Below, in pieces: positions 1 to 10,992 of a stretch of 64,000 nucleotides of DNA (the stretch's first letter is position 1; each line of letters starts with the position of its first letter). The position numbers were made by a program, and so were the translations under genes. The notes beneath the pieces were generated by a model. That model searched no databases. It saw only the letters and a list, made by a program, of their open reading frames with translations, and was not told the origin of the DNA. Origin of the DNA: Tipula vernalis (Eukaryota; Arthropoda; Insecta; Diptera; Tipulidae). Location: NCBI GenBank assembly GCA_958295665.1, contig OY282558.1, forward strand, positions 459,311,995 through 459,375,994, read 5' to 3'.

Positions 1-11
1 AGGTGATTTTC

Positions 12-33
12 TTCGAATCGAACTTTCTTCGAA
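12..33. other. Paired TTCGAA palindromes at the S monomer tail
   Basis: TTCGAATCGAA (12-22) is an interrupted palindrome with arms TTCGA and TCGAA around one base. A second TTCGAA follows at 28-33. In monomers that precede an L the second site is replaced by CTGTGA, so S-S junctions carry two TTCGAA sites and S-L or L-L junctions carry one. This is a simple physical marker of which class follows. Confidence 0.8.
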
Positions 34-53
34 ATGTATGGTATAGCAATTAC

Positions 54-67
54 AGGTCTCGTGACCT
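54..67. other. Perfect dyad AGGTC-TCGT-GACCT in the S monomer
   Basis: Five-base arms at 54-58 and 63-67 are exact reverse complements around a 4-base loop. The dyad is intact in most S monomers. It is broken in L (AAGTC-CCGA-GACCT, or AAGTG in the later dimers), in the GTGGCG S variants and in the ACAGTTCTCG variant (for example 9,091). It could extrude as a short hairpin. Any role is inference. Confidence 0.75.
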
Positions 68-125
68 ATCACTCAGAGTATCAAGAACCGCAATCGGAGC
101 ACAATTGCAGATTTCGGATTTTTAC

Positions 126-145
126 AGCTCTGAATCGGCTGAGCT
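126..145. other. Inverted repeat AGCTC / GAGCT shared by S and L
   Basis: Five-base arms at 126-130 and 141-145 flank a 10-base loop. The motif is present in both S and L monomers, with only rare single-base variants (for example AGCCC at about 44,297 and 46,531). It is the second dyad in the monomer. The arms are short, so chance cannot be excluded; conservation across about 400 copies may reflect homogenisation alone. Confidence 0.55.
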
Positions 146-788
146 ATAGTAAGGTGATTTTCTTCGAATCGAACTTTCTTCGAAATGTATGGTATAGCAA
201 TTACAGGTCTCGTGGCGTATCATTTAAGGTATCAAGAACCGCAAACGGAGCACAATTGCAGATTTCAGATTTTTACAGCTCTGAATCGGCTGAGCTATAG
301 TAAGGTGATTTTCTTCGAATCGAACTTTCTTCGAAATGTATGGTATAGCAATTACAGGTCTCGTGACCTATCATTCAGAGTATCAAGAACCGCAATCGGA
401 GCACAATTGCAGATTTCGGATTTTTACAGCTCTGAATCGGCTGAGCTATAGTAAGGTGATTTTCTTCGAATCGAACTTTCTTCGAAATGTATGGTATAGC
501 AATTACAGGACTCGTGGCGTATCATTTAAGGTATCAAGAACCGCAAACGGAGCACAATTGCAGATTTCAGATTTTTACAGCTCTGAATCGGCTGAGCTAT
601 AGTAAGGTGATTTTCTTCGAATCGAACTTTCTTCGAAATGTATGGTATAGCAATTACAGGTCTCGTGACCTATCACTCAGAGTATCAAGAACCGCAATCG
701 GAGCACAATTGCAGATTTCGGATTTTTACAGCTCTGAATCGGCTGAGCTATAGTAAGGTGATTTTCTTCGAATCGATTTTTCTGTGAA

Positions 789-969
789 ATGTATGGAAAT
801 AATCAACCAATTTTAATGCGGTTTGGCATAACAATTACAAGTCCCGAGACCTATCATTTAAGGTATCAAGAACCGCAATCGGAGCACAATTGCAGATTTC
901 GGAATTTTACAGCTCTGAATCGGCTGAGCTATAGTAAGGTGATTTTTTTCGAATCGAACTTTCTTCGAA
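789..969 (+). repeat. Reference L monomer, 181 bp
   Basis: The first complete long monomer. It equals S except for a compact block. The 3' end of the preceding monomer reads GATTTTTCTGTG instead of GAACTTTCTTCG (4 substitutions). After ATGTATGG there are 30 extra bases, including AAATAATCAACCAATTTTA. The next 25 bases differ from S at 5 sites (CCCGAGACC against CTCGTGACC). From CTATCATTTAAGG onward L and S are the same family. L variants include GATTTCTCTGTG (33.6-38.8 and 54.4-59.1 kb), GTGCCGAG (38.8-40.8 and 59.6-62.9 kb), AAATAGTC, AAATGATC and TATCACGAACC. Confidence 0.95.
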
Positions 970-2056
970 ATGTATGGTATAGCAATTACAGGTCTCGTGA
1001 CCTATCACTCAGAGTATCAAGAACCGCAATCGGAGCACAATTGCAGATTTCGGAATTTTACAGCTCTGAATCGGCTGAGCTATAGTAAGGTGATTTTCTT
1101 CGAATCGAACTTTCTTCGAAATGTATGGTATAGCAATTACAGGTCTCGTGACCTATCATTTAAGGTATCAAGAACCGCAATCGGAGCACAATTGCAGATT
1201 TCGGAATTTTACAGCTCTGAATCGGCTGAGCTATAGTAAGGTGATTTTCTTCGAATCGAACTTTCTTCGAAATGTATGGTATAGCAATTACAGGTCTCGT
1301 GACCTATCACTCAGAGTATCAAGAACCGCAATCGGAGCACAATTGCAGATTTCGGATTTTTACAGCTCTGAATCGGCTGAGCTATAGTAAGGTGATTTTC
1401 TTCGAATCGATTTTTCTGTGAAATGTATGGAAATAATCAACCAATTTTAATGCGGTTTGGCATAACAATTACAAGTCCCGAGACCTATCATTTAAGGTAT
1501 CAAGAACCGCAATCGGAGCACAATTGCAGATTTCGGAATTTTACAGCTCTGAATCGGCTGAGCTATAGTAAGGTGATTTTCTTCGAATCGAACTTTCTTC
1601 GAAATGTATGGTATAGCAATTACAGGTCTCGTGACGTATCATTTAAGGTATCAAGAACCGCAATCGGAGCACAATTGCAGATTTCGGAATTTTACAGCTC
1701 TGAATCGGCTGAGCTATAGTAAGGTGATTTTCTTCGAATCGAACTTTCTTCGAAATGTATGGTATAGCAATTACAGGTCTCGTGACCTATCATTTAAGGT
1801 ATCAAGAACCGCAATCGGAGCACAATTGCAGATTTCGGAATTTTACAGCTCTGAATCGGCTGAGCTATAGTAAGGTGATTTTCTTCGAATCGAACTTTCT
1901 TCGAAATGTATGGTATAGCAATTACAGGTCTCGTGACCTATCACTCAGAGTATCAAGAACCGCAATCGGAGCACAATTGCAGATTTCGGATTTTTACAGC
2001 TCTGAATCGGCTGAGCTATAGTAAGGTGATTTTCTTCGAATCGATTTTTCTGTGAA
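789..2056 (+). repeat. Two tandem L-S-S-S units (634 bp each)
   Basis: Units at 789-1422 and 1423-2056 each contain one L and three S monomers. They are close but not identical: the first S is CACTCAG in unit 1 and GACGTATCATTTAAGG in unit 2. Position 947 carries a private C-to-T change. The same 634-bp L+3S length recurs at 15,491-16,124 and 20,261-20,894 with different sub-types. Confidence 0.85.
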
Positions 2057-3988
2057 ATGTATGGAAATAATCAACCAATTTTAATGCGGTTTGGCATAAC
2101 AATTACAAGTCCCGAGACCTATCATTTAAGGTATCAAGAACCGCAATCGGAGCACAATTGCAGATTTCGGAATTTTACAGCTCTGAATCGGCTGAGCTAT
2201 AGTAAGGTGATTTTCTTCGAATCGAACTTTCTTCGAAATGTATGGTATAGCAATTACAGGTCTCGTGACCTATCACTCAGAGTATCAAGAACCGCAATCG
2301 GAGCACAATTGCAGATTTCGGATTTTTACAGCTCTGAATCGGCTGAGCTATAGTAAGGTGATTTTCTTCGAATCGAACTTTCTTCGAAATGTATGGTATA
2401 GCAATTACAGGTCTCGTGACCTATCATTCAGAGTATCAAGAACCGCAATCGGAGCACAATTGCAGATTTCGGATTTTTACAGCTCTGAATCGGCTGAGCT
2501 ATAGTAAGGTGATTTTCTTCGAATCGAACTTTCTTCGAAATGTATGGTATAGCAATTACAGGACTCGTGGCGTATCATTTAAGGTATCAAGAACCGCAAA
2601 CGGAGCACAATTGCAGATTTCAGATTTTTACAGCTCTGAATCGGCTGAGCTATAGTAAGGTGATTTTCTTCGAATCGAACTTTCTTCGAAATGTATGGTA
2701 TAGCAATTACAGGTCTCGTGACCTATCATTCAGAGTATCAAGAACCGCAATCGGAGCACAATTGCAGATTTCGGATTTTTACAGCTCTGAATCGGCTGAG
2801 CTATAGTAAGGTGATTTTCTTCGAATCGAACTTTCTTCGAAATGTATGGTATAGCAATTACAGGACTCGTGGCGTATCATTTAAGGTATCAAGAACCGCA
2901 AACGGAGCACAATTGCAGATTTCAGATTTTTACAGCTCTGAATCGGCTGAGCTATAGTAAGGTGATTTTCTTCGAATCGAACTTTCTTCGAAATGTATGG
3001 TATAGCAATTACAGGTCTCGTGACCTATCATTCAGAGTATCAAGAACCGCAATCGGAGCACAATTGCAGATTTCGGATTTTTACAGCTCTGAATCGGCTG
3101 AGCTATAGTAAGGTGATTTTCTTCGAATCGATTTTTCTGTGAAATGTATGGAAATAATCAACCAATTTTAATGCGGTTTGGCATAACAATTACAAGTCCC
3201 GAGACCTATCATTTAAGGTATCAAGAACCGCAATCGGAGCACAATTGCAGATTTCAGAATTTTACAGCTCTGAATCGGCTGAGCTATAGTAAGGTGATTT
3301 TCTTCGAATCGAACTTTCTTCGAAATGTATGGTATAGCAATTACAGGTCTCGTGACCTATCATTCAGAGTATCAAGAACCGCAATCGGAGCACAATTGCA
3401 GATTTCGGATTTTTACAGCTCTGAATCGGCTGAGCTATAGTAAGGTGATTTTCTTCGAATCGATTTTTCTGTGAAATGTATGGAAATAATCAACCAATTT
3501 TAATGCGGTTTGGCATAACAATTACAAGTCCCGAGACCTATCATTTAAGGTATCAAGAACCGCAATCGGAGCACAATTGCAGATTTCAGAATTTTACAGC
3601 TCTGAATCGGCTGAGCTATAGTAAGGTGATTTTCTTCGAATCGAACTTTCTTCGAAATGTATGGTATAGCAATTACAGGTCTCGTGACCTATCATTCAGA
3701 GTATCAAGAACCGCAATCGGAGCACAATTGCAGATTTCGGATTTTTACAGCTCTGAATCGGCTGAGCTATAGTAAGGTGATTTTCTTCGAATCGATTTTT
3801 CTGTGAAATGTATGGAAATAATCAACCAATTTTAATGCGGTTTGGCATAACAATTACAAGTCCCGAGACCTATCATTTAAGGTATCAAGAACCGAAACCG
3901 GAGCACAATTGCAGATTTCGGATTTTTACAGCTCTGAATCGGCTGAGCTATAGTAAGGTGATTTTCTTCGAATCGATTTTTCTGTGAA
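2057..3988 (+). repeat. 1,932-bp higher-order repeat, copy 1
   Basis: Monomer order is L, six S, then L-S-L-S-L. The S run is CACTCAG, CATTCAG, GTGGCG, CATTCAG, GTGGCG, CATTCAG, so it contains a duplicated 302-bp S-S dimer. The closing 845 bp (3,144-3,988) is the L-S-L-S-L cassette described separately. The next copy starts immediately at 3,989. Confidence 0.92.
3144..3988 (+). repeat. 845-bp L-S-L-S-L cassette (reference copy)
   Basis: The cassette holds L monomers at 3,144, 3,476 and 3,808 with S monomers at 3,325 and 3,657. The first two L carry CAGAATTTT and the third carries GAACCGAAACCGG in place of GAACCGCAATCGG. Complete copies start at 3,144, 5,076, 6,857, 10,148, 12,714, 14,646, 16,125, 19,416, 20,895, 42,874, 45,259 and 49,697. 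A truncated L-S-L copy lies at 41,576-42,088. It is the most conserved compound module in the array. Confidence 0.92.
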
Positions 3989-5920
3989 ATGTATGGAAAT
4001 AATCAACCAATTTTAATGCGGTTTGGCATAACAATTACAAGTCCCGAGACCTATCATTTAAGGTATCAAGAACCGCAATCGGAGCACAATTGCAGATTTC
4101 GGAATTTTACAGCTCTGAATCGGCTGAGCTATAGTAAGGTGATTTTCTTCGAATCGAACTTTCTTCGAAATGTATGGTATAGCAATTACAGGTCTCGTGA
4201 CCTATCACTCAGAGTATCAAGAACCGCAATCGGAGCACAATTGCAGATTTCGGATTTTTACAGCTCTGAATCGGCTGAGCTATAGTAAGGTGATTTTCTT
4301 CGAATCGAACTTTCTTCGAAATGTATGGTATAGCAATTACAGGTCTCGTGACCTATCATTCAGAGTATCAAGAACCGCAATCGGAGCACAATTGCAGATT
4401 TCGGATTTTTACAGCTCTGAATCGGCTGAGCTATAGTAAGGTGATTTTCTTCGAATCGAACTTTCTTCGAAATGTATGGTATAGCAATTACAGGACTCGT
4501 GGCGTATCATTTAAGGTATCAAGAACCGCAAACGGAGCACAATTGCAGATTTCAGATTTTTACAGCTCTGAATCGGCTGAGCTATAGTAAGGTGATTTTC
4601 TTCGAATCGAACTTTCTTCGAAATGTATGGTATAGCAATTACAGGTCTCGTGACCTATCATTCAGAGTATCAAGAACCGCAATCGGAGCACAATTGCAGA
4701 TTTCGGATTTTTACAGCTCTGAATCGGCTGAGCTATAGTAAGGTGATTTTCTTCGAATCGAACTTTCTTCGAAATGTATGGTATAGCAATTACAGGACTC
4801 GTGGCGTATCATTTAAGGTATCAAGAACCGCAAACGGAGCACAATTGCAGATTTCAGATTTTTACAGCTCTGAATCGGCTGAGCTATAGTAAGGTGATTT
4901 TCTTCGAATCGAACTTTCTTCGAAATGTATGGTATAGCAATTACAGGTCTCGTGACCTATCATTCAGAGTATCAAGAACCGCAATCGGAGCACAATTGCA
5001 GATTTCGGATTTTTACAGCTCTGAATCGGCTGAGCTATAGTAAGGTGATTTTCTTCGAATCGATTTTTCTGTGAAATGTATGGAAATAATCAACCAATTT
5101 TAATGCGGTTTGGCATAACAATTACAAGTCCCGAGACCTATCATTTAAGGTATCAAGAACCGCAATCGGAGCACAATTGCAGATTTCAGAATTTTACAGC
5201 TCTGAATCGGCTGAGCTATAGTAAGGTGATTTTCTTCGAATCGAACTTTCTTCGAAATGTATGGTATAGCAATTACAGGTCTCGTGACCTATCATTCAGA
5301 GTATCAAGAACCGCAATCGGAGCACAATTGCAGATTTCGGATTTTTACAGCTCTGAATCGGCTGAGCTATAGTAAGGTGATTTTCTTCGAATCGATTTTT
5401 CTGTGAAATGTATGGAAATAATCAACCAATTTTAATGCGGTTTGGCATAACAATTACAAGTCCCGAGACCTATCATTTAAGGTATCAAGAACCGCAATCG
5501 GAGCACAATTGCAGATTTCAGAATTTTACAGCTCTGAATCGGCTGAGCTATAGTAAGGTGATTTTCTTCGAATCGAACTTTCTTCGAAATGTATGGTATA
5601 GCAATTACAGGTCTCGTGACCTATCATTCAGAGTATCAAGAACCGCAATCGGAGCACAATTGCAGATTTCGGATTTTTACAGCTCTGAATCGGCTGAGCT
5701 ATAGTAAGGTGATTTTCTTCGAATCGATTTTTCTGTGAAATGTATGGAAATAATCAACCAATTTTAATGCGGTTTGGCATAACAATTACAAGTCCCGAGA
5801 CCTATCATTTAAGGTATCAAGAACCGAAACCGGAGCACAATTGCAGATTTCGGATTTTTACAGCTCTGAATCGGCTGAGCTATAGTAAGGTGATTTTCTT
5901 CGAATCGATTTTTCTGTGAA
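3989..5920 (+). repeat. 1,932-bp higher-order repeat, copy 2
   Basis: Same monomer order and sub-types as copy 1, with no difference seen by eye. The two are direct tandem copies. After 5,921 the pattern changes: the S monomer following the L is CATTTAATT instead of CACTCAG. Confidence 0.92.
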
Positions 5921-6856
5921 ATGTATGGAAATAATCAACCAATTTTAATGCGGTTTGGCATAACAATTACAAGTCCCGAGACCTATCATTTAAGGTATCA
6001 AGAACCGCAATCGGAGCACAATTGCAGATTTCGGAATTTTACAGCTCTGAATCGGCTGAGCTATAGTAAGGTGATTTTCTTCGAATCGAACTTTCTTCGA
6101 AATGTATGGTATAGCAATTACAGGTCTCGTGACCTATCATTTAATTTATCAAGAACCGCAATCGGAGCACAATTGCAGATTTCGGAATTTTACAGCTCTG
6201 AATCGGCTGAGCTATAGTAAGGTGATTTTCTTCGAATCGAACTTTCTTCGAAATGTATGGTATAGCAATTACAGGTCTCGTGACCTATCTTTCAGAGTAT
6301 CAAGAACCGCAATCGGAGCACAATTGCAGATTTCGGATTTTTACAGCTCTGAATCGGCTGAGCTATAGTAAGGTGATTTTCTTCGAATCGAACTTTCTTC
6401 GAAATGTATGGTATAGCAATTACAGGTCTCGTGACCTATCATTTAATTTATCAAGAACCGCAATCGGAGCACAATTGCAGATTTCGGAATTTTACAGCTC
6501 TGAATCGGCTGAGCTATAGTAAGGTGATTTTCTTCGAATCGAACTTTCTTCGAAATGTATGGTATAGCAATTACAGGTCTCGTGACCTATCATTTAATTT
6601 ATCAAGAACCGCAATCGGAGCACAATTGCAGATTTCGGAATTTTACAGCTCTGAATCGGCTGAGCTATAGTAAGGTGATTTTCTTCGAATCGAACTTTCT
6701 TCGAAATGTATGGTATAGCAATTACAGGTCTCGTGACCTATCTTTCAGAGTATCAAGAACCGCAATCGGAGCACAATTGCAGATTTCGGATTTTTACAGC
6801 TCTGAATCGGCTGAGCTATAGTAAGGTGATTTTCTTCGAATCGATTTTTCTGTGAA
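5921..6856 (+). repeat. L plus five S linker, CATTTAATT / CTTTCAG sub-types
   Basis: One L is followed by S monomers at 6,102 (CATTTAATT), 6,253 (CTTTCAG), 6,404 and 6,555 (CATTTAATT) and 6,706 (CTTTCAG). These sub-types are absent upstream. The matching region of the second super-repeat (15,491-16,124) has only three S monomers, so this linker differs by 302 bp between the two copies. Confidence 0.88.
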
Positions 6857-7701
6857 ATGTATGGAAATAATCAACCAATTTTAATGCGGTTTGGCATAAC
6901 AATTACAAGTCCCGAGACCTATCATTTAAGGTATCAAGAACCGCAATCGGAGCACAATTGCAGATTTCAGAATTTTACAGCTCTGAATCGGCTGAGCTAT
7001 AGTAAGGTGATTTTCTTCGAATCGAACTTTCTTCGAAATGTATGGTATAGCAATTACAGGTCTCGTGACCTATCATTCAGAGTATCAAGAACCGCAATCG
7101 GAGCACAATTGCAGATTTCGGATTTTTACAGCTCTGAATCGGCTGAGCTATAGTAAGGTGATTTTCTTCGAATCGATTTTTCTGTGAAATGTATGGAAAT
7201 AATCAACCAATTTTAATGCGGTTTGGCATAACAATTACAAGTCCCGAGACCTATCATTTAAGGTATCAAGAACCGCAATCGGAGCACAATTGCAGATTTC
7301 AGAATTTTACAGCTCTGAATCGGCTGAGCTATAGTAAGGTGATTTTCTTCGAATCGAACTTTCTTCGAAATGTATGGTATAGCAATTACAGGTCTCGTGA
7401 CCTATCATTCAGAGTATCAAGAACCGCAATCGGAGCACAATTGCAGATTTCGGATTTTTACAGCTCTGAATCGGCTGAGCTATAGTAAGGTGATTTTCTT
7501 CGAATCGATTTTTCTGTGAAATGTATGGAAATAATCAACCAATTTTAATGCGGTTTGGCATAACAATTACAAGTCCCGAGACCTATCATTTAAGGTATCA
7601 AGAACCGAAACCGGAGCACAATTGCAGATTTCGGATTTTTACAGCTCTGAATCGGCTGAGCTATAGTAAGGTGATTTTCTTCGAATCGATTTTTCTGTGA
7701 A
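6857..7701 (+). repeat. 845-bp L-S-L-S-L cassette
   Basis: A cassette copy with L at 6,857, 7,189 and 7,521, the last carrying GAACCGAAACC. From here to 10,992 the sequence is repeated at 16,125-20,260, offset 9,268 bp. Confidence 0.9.
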
Positions 7702-10147
7702 ATGTATGGAAATAATCAACCAATTTTAATGCGGTTTGGCATAACAATTACAAGTCCCGAGACCTATCATTTAAGGTATCAAGAACCGCAATCGGAGCAC
7801 AATTGCAGATTTCGGAATTTTACAGCTCTGAATCGGCTGAGCTATAGTAAGGTGATTTTCTTCGAATCGAACTTTCTTCGAAATGTATGGTATAGCAATT
7901 ACAGGTCTCGTGACCTATCATTTAATTTATCAAGAACCGCAATCGGAGCACAATTGCAGATTTCGGAATTTTACAGCTCTGAATCGGCTGAGCTATAGTA
8001 AGGTGATTTTCTTCGAATCGAACTTTCTTCGAAATGTATGGTATAGCAATTACAGGTCTCGTGACCTATCTTTCAGAGTATCAAGAACCGCAATCGGAGC
8101 ACAATTGCAGATTTCGGATTTTTACAGCTCTGAATCGGCTGAGCTATAGTAAGGTGATTTTCTTCGAATCGAACTTTCTTCGAAATGTATGGTATAGCAA
8201 TTACAGGTCTCGTGACCTATCATTTAATTTATCAAGAACCGCAATCGGAGCACAATTGCAGATTTCGGAATTTTACAGCTCTGAATCGGCTGAGCTATAG
8301 TAAGGTGATTTTCTTCGAATCGAACTTTCTTCGAAATGTATGGTATAGCAATTACAGGTCTCGTGACCTATCATTTAAGGTATCAAGAACCGCAATCGGA
8401 GCACAATTGCAGATTTCGGAATTTTACAGCTCTGAATCGGCTGAGCTATAGTAAGGTGATTTTCTTCGAATCGAACTTTCTTCGAAATGTATGGTATAGC
8501 AATTACAGGTCTCGTGACCTATCATTTAAGGTATCAAGAACCGCAATCGGAGCACAATTGCAGATTTCGGAATTTTACAGCTCTGAATCGGCTGAGCTAT
8601 AGTAAGGTGATTTTCTTCGAATCGAACTTTCTTCGAAATGTATGGTATAGCAATTACAGGTCTCGTGACCTATCATTTAAGGTATCAAGAACCGCAATCG
8701 GAGCACAATTGCAGATTTCGGAATTTTACAGCTCTGAATCGGCTGAGCTATAGTAAGGTGATTTTCTTCGAATCGAACTTTCTTCGAAATGTATGGTATA
8801 GCAATTACAGGTCTCGTGACCTATCATTTAAGGTATCAAGAACCGCAATCGGAGCACAATTGCAGATTTCGGATTTTTACAGCTCTGAATCGGCTGAGCT
8901 ATAGTAAGGTGATTTTCTTCGAATCGATTTTTCTGTGAAATGTATGGTATAGCAATTACAGGTCTCGTGACCTATCATTTAAGGTATCAAGAACCGCAAT
9001 CGGAGCACAATTGCAGATTTCGGATTTTTACAGCTCTGAATCGGCTGAGCTATAGTAAGGTGATTTTCTTCGAATCGAACTTTCTTCGAAATGTATGGTA
9101 TAGCAATTACAGTTCTCGTGACCTATCATTTAAGGTATCAAGAACCGCAATCGGAGCACAATTGCAGATTTCGGAATTTTACAGCTCTGAATCGGCTGAG
9201 CTATAGTAAGGTGATTTTCTTCGAATCGAACTTTCTTCGAAATGTATGGTATAGCAATTACAGGTCTCGTGACCTATCACTCAGAGTATCAAGAACCGCA
9301 ATCGGAGCACAATTGCAGATTTCGGATTTTTACAGCTCTGAATCGGCTGAGCTATAGTAAGGTGATTTTCTTCGAATCGAACTTTCTTCGAAATGTATGG
9401 TATAGCAATTACAGGTCTCGTGACCTATCATTCAGAGTATCAAGAACCGCAATCGGAGCACAATTGCAGATTTCGGATTTTTACAGCTCTGAATCGGCTG
9501 AGCTATAGTAAGGTGATTTTCTTCGAATCGAACTTTCTTCGAAATGTATGGTATAGCAATTACAGGACTCGTGGCGTATCATTTAAGGTATCAAGAACCG
9601 CAAACGGAGCACAATTGCAGATTTCAGATTTTTACAGCTCTGAATCGGCTGAGCTATAGTAAGGTGATTTTCTTCGAATCGAACTTTCTTCGAAATGTAT
9701 GGTATAGCAATTACAGGTCTCGTGACCTATCATTCAGAGTATCAAGAACCGCAATCGGAGCACAATTGCAGATTTCGGATTTTTACAGCTCTGAATCGGC
9801 TGAGCTATAGTAAGGTGATTTTCTTCGAATCGAACTTTCTTCGAAATGTATGGTATAGCAATTACAGGACTCGTGGCGTATCATTTAAGGTATCAAGAAC
9901 CGCAAACGGAGCACAATTGCAGATTTCAGATTTTTACAGCTCTGAATCGGCTGAGCTATAGTAAGGTGATTTTCTTCGAATCGAACTTTCTTCGAAATGT
10001 ATGGTATAGCAATTACAGGTCTCGTGACCTATCATTCAGAGTATCAAGAACCGCAATCGGAGCACAATTGCAGATTTCGGATTTTTACAGCTCTGAATCG
10101 GCTGAGCTATAGTAAGGTGATTTTCTTCGAATCGATTTTTCTGTGAA
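7702..10147 (+). repeat. L plus fifteen S run with one chimeric junction
   Basis: One L is followed by fifteen S monomers. The order runs from CATTTAATT and CTTTCAG forms, through CATTTAAGG forms ending in CGGATTTTT, past a chimeric S' junction at 8,940 and an ACAGTTCTCG monomer at 9,091, into the CACTCAG/CATTCAG/GTGGCG series of the 1,932-bp HOR. The same succession recurs at 16,970-19,415. Confidence 0.9.
8926..8962 (+). repeat. Chimeric S' junction (L-type left side, S-type right side)
   Basis: GATTTTTCTGTG (8,926-8,937), which elsewhere precedes only L monomers, is followed by AAATGTATGG and then the S-type TATAGCAATTACAGG. The switch falls inside the roughly 10 bases shared by both classes. 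The same chimera starts monomers at 8,940, 18,208, 23,431, 24,790, 25,998, 27,810, 29,169, 30,377, 30,981, 44,504, 47,342 and 51,780. The reciprocal junction (GAACTTTCTTCG followed by an L) was not seen. Confidence 0.9.
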
Positions 10148-10992
10148 ATGTATGGAAATAATCAACCAATTTTAATGCGGTTTGGCATAACAATTACAAG
10201 TCCCGAGACCTATCATTTAAGGTATCAAGAACCGCAATCGGAGCACAATTGCAGATTTCAGAATTTTACAGCTCTGAATCGGCTGAGCTATAGTAAGGTG
10301 ATTTTCTTCGAATCGAACTTTCTTCGAAATGTATGGTATAGCAATTACAGGTCTCGTGACCTATCATTCAGAGTATCAAGAACCGCAATCGGAGCACAAT
10401 TGCAGATTTCGGATTTTTACAGCTCTGAATCGGCTGAGCTATAGTAAGGTGATTTTCTTCGAATCGATTTTTCTGTGAAATGTATGGAAATAATCAACCA
10501 ATTTTAATGCGGTTTGGCATAACAATTACAAGTCCCGAGACCTATCATTTAAGGTATCAAGAACCGCAATCGGAGCACAATTGCAGATTTCAGAATTTTA
10601 CAGCTCTGAATCGGCTGAGCTATAGTAAGGTGATTTTCTTCGAATCGAACTTTCTTCGAAATGTATGGTATAGCAATTACAGGTCTCGTGACCTATCATT
10701 CAGAGTATCAAGAACCGCAATCGGAGCACAATTGCAGATTTCGGATTTTTACAGCTCTGAATCGGCTGAGCTATAGTAAGGTGATTTTCTTCGAATCGAT
10801 TTTTCTGTGAAATGTATGGAAATAATCAACCAATTTTAATGCGGTTTGGCATAACAATTACAAGTCCCGAGACCTATCATTTAAGGTATCAAGAACCGAA
10901 ACCGGAGCACAATTGCAGATTTCGGATTTTTACAGCTCTGAATCGGCTGAGCTATAGTAAGGTGATTTTCTTCGAATCGAACTTTCTTCGAA
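10148..10992 (+). repeat. 845-bp cassette with an altered exit
   Basis: A cassette with L at 10,148, 10,480 and 10,812. The last L has the GAACCGAAACC marker, which in all twelve other occurrences is followed by another L. Here it is followed by an S at 10,993, with the S-type GAACTTTCTTCG tail. This marks a rearrangement breakpoint at the end of the first super-repeat. Confidence 0.88.

Larger units (their letters stand above)
34..184 (+). repeat. Reference S monomer, 151 bp
   Basis: This is one complete short monomer in the phase used here. Landmarks in order are ATGTATGGTATAGC, the hairpin AGGTC-TCGT-GACCT, a variable site at about offset 35-45, GAACCGCAATCGGAGC, CAATTG, a CGGATTTTT or CGGAATTTT site, GCTGAGCTATAG, and a tail with two TTCGAA sites. 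The variable site separates sub-families: CATTTAAGG, CACTCAGAG, CATTCAGAG, CATTTAATT, CTTTCAGAG, CATTCCGAG and CGTTTAAGG. A hand count gives 62 G+C of 151. Its length is close to a nucleosome core, which is suggestive only. Confidence 0.95.
1..788 (+). repeat. S run at the left edge (tail fragment plus 5 S monomers)
   Basis: A 33-bp monomer tail is followed by S monomers at 34, 185, 336, 487 and 638. Sub-types alternate between the CACTCAG or CATTCAG form and the GTGGCGTATC / CAAACGG form, as in the S run of the 1,932-bp HOR. The monomer at 185 reads GGTCTCGTGGCG instead of the usual GGACTCGTGGCG, so it is intermediate between the two forms. The true left boundary lies outside the window. Confidence 0.9.

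Noticed and set aside
12..33. CENP-B box like motif around TTCGAATCGAACTTTC and TTCGAAATG
   Set aside because: The core pattern TTCG-N4-A-N2-CGGG is not met on either strand in S or L; only the TTCG start matches.
34..300. Plus-strand open frames of 88-98 codons (up to 149 near 33.2 kb) in every monomer pair
   Set aside because: They overlap each other in shifted frames, all end at the same repeat-borne TAG, and show no codon-position pattern of substitutions. The longer ones near 31-34 kb are caused by the one-base indels there. They are by-products of the repeat, not genes.
797..850. L insertion as an internal duplication of the neighbouring ATAACAATTACAA stretch
   Set aside because: ATAATCAACCAATTTTA and ATAACAATTACA share only loose A/T-rich similarity that needs gaps, so the origin of the 30 bp cannot be established.
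8940..9090. S' monomers as a third independent monomer class
   Set aside because: The body of S' is ordinary S and only the preceding tail is L-type, so it is a junction chimera rather than a new class.
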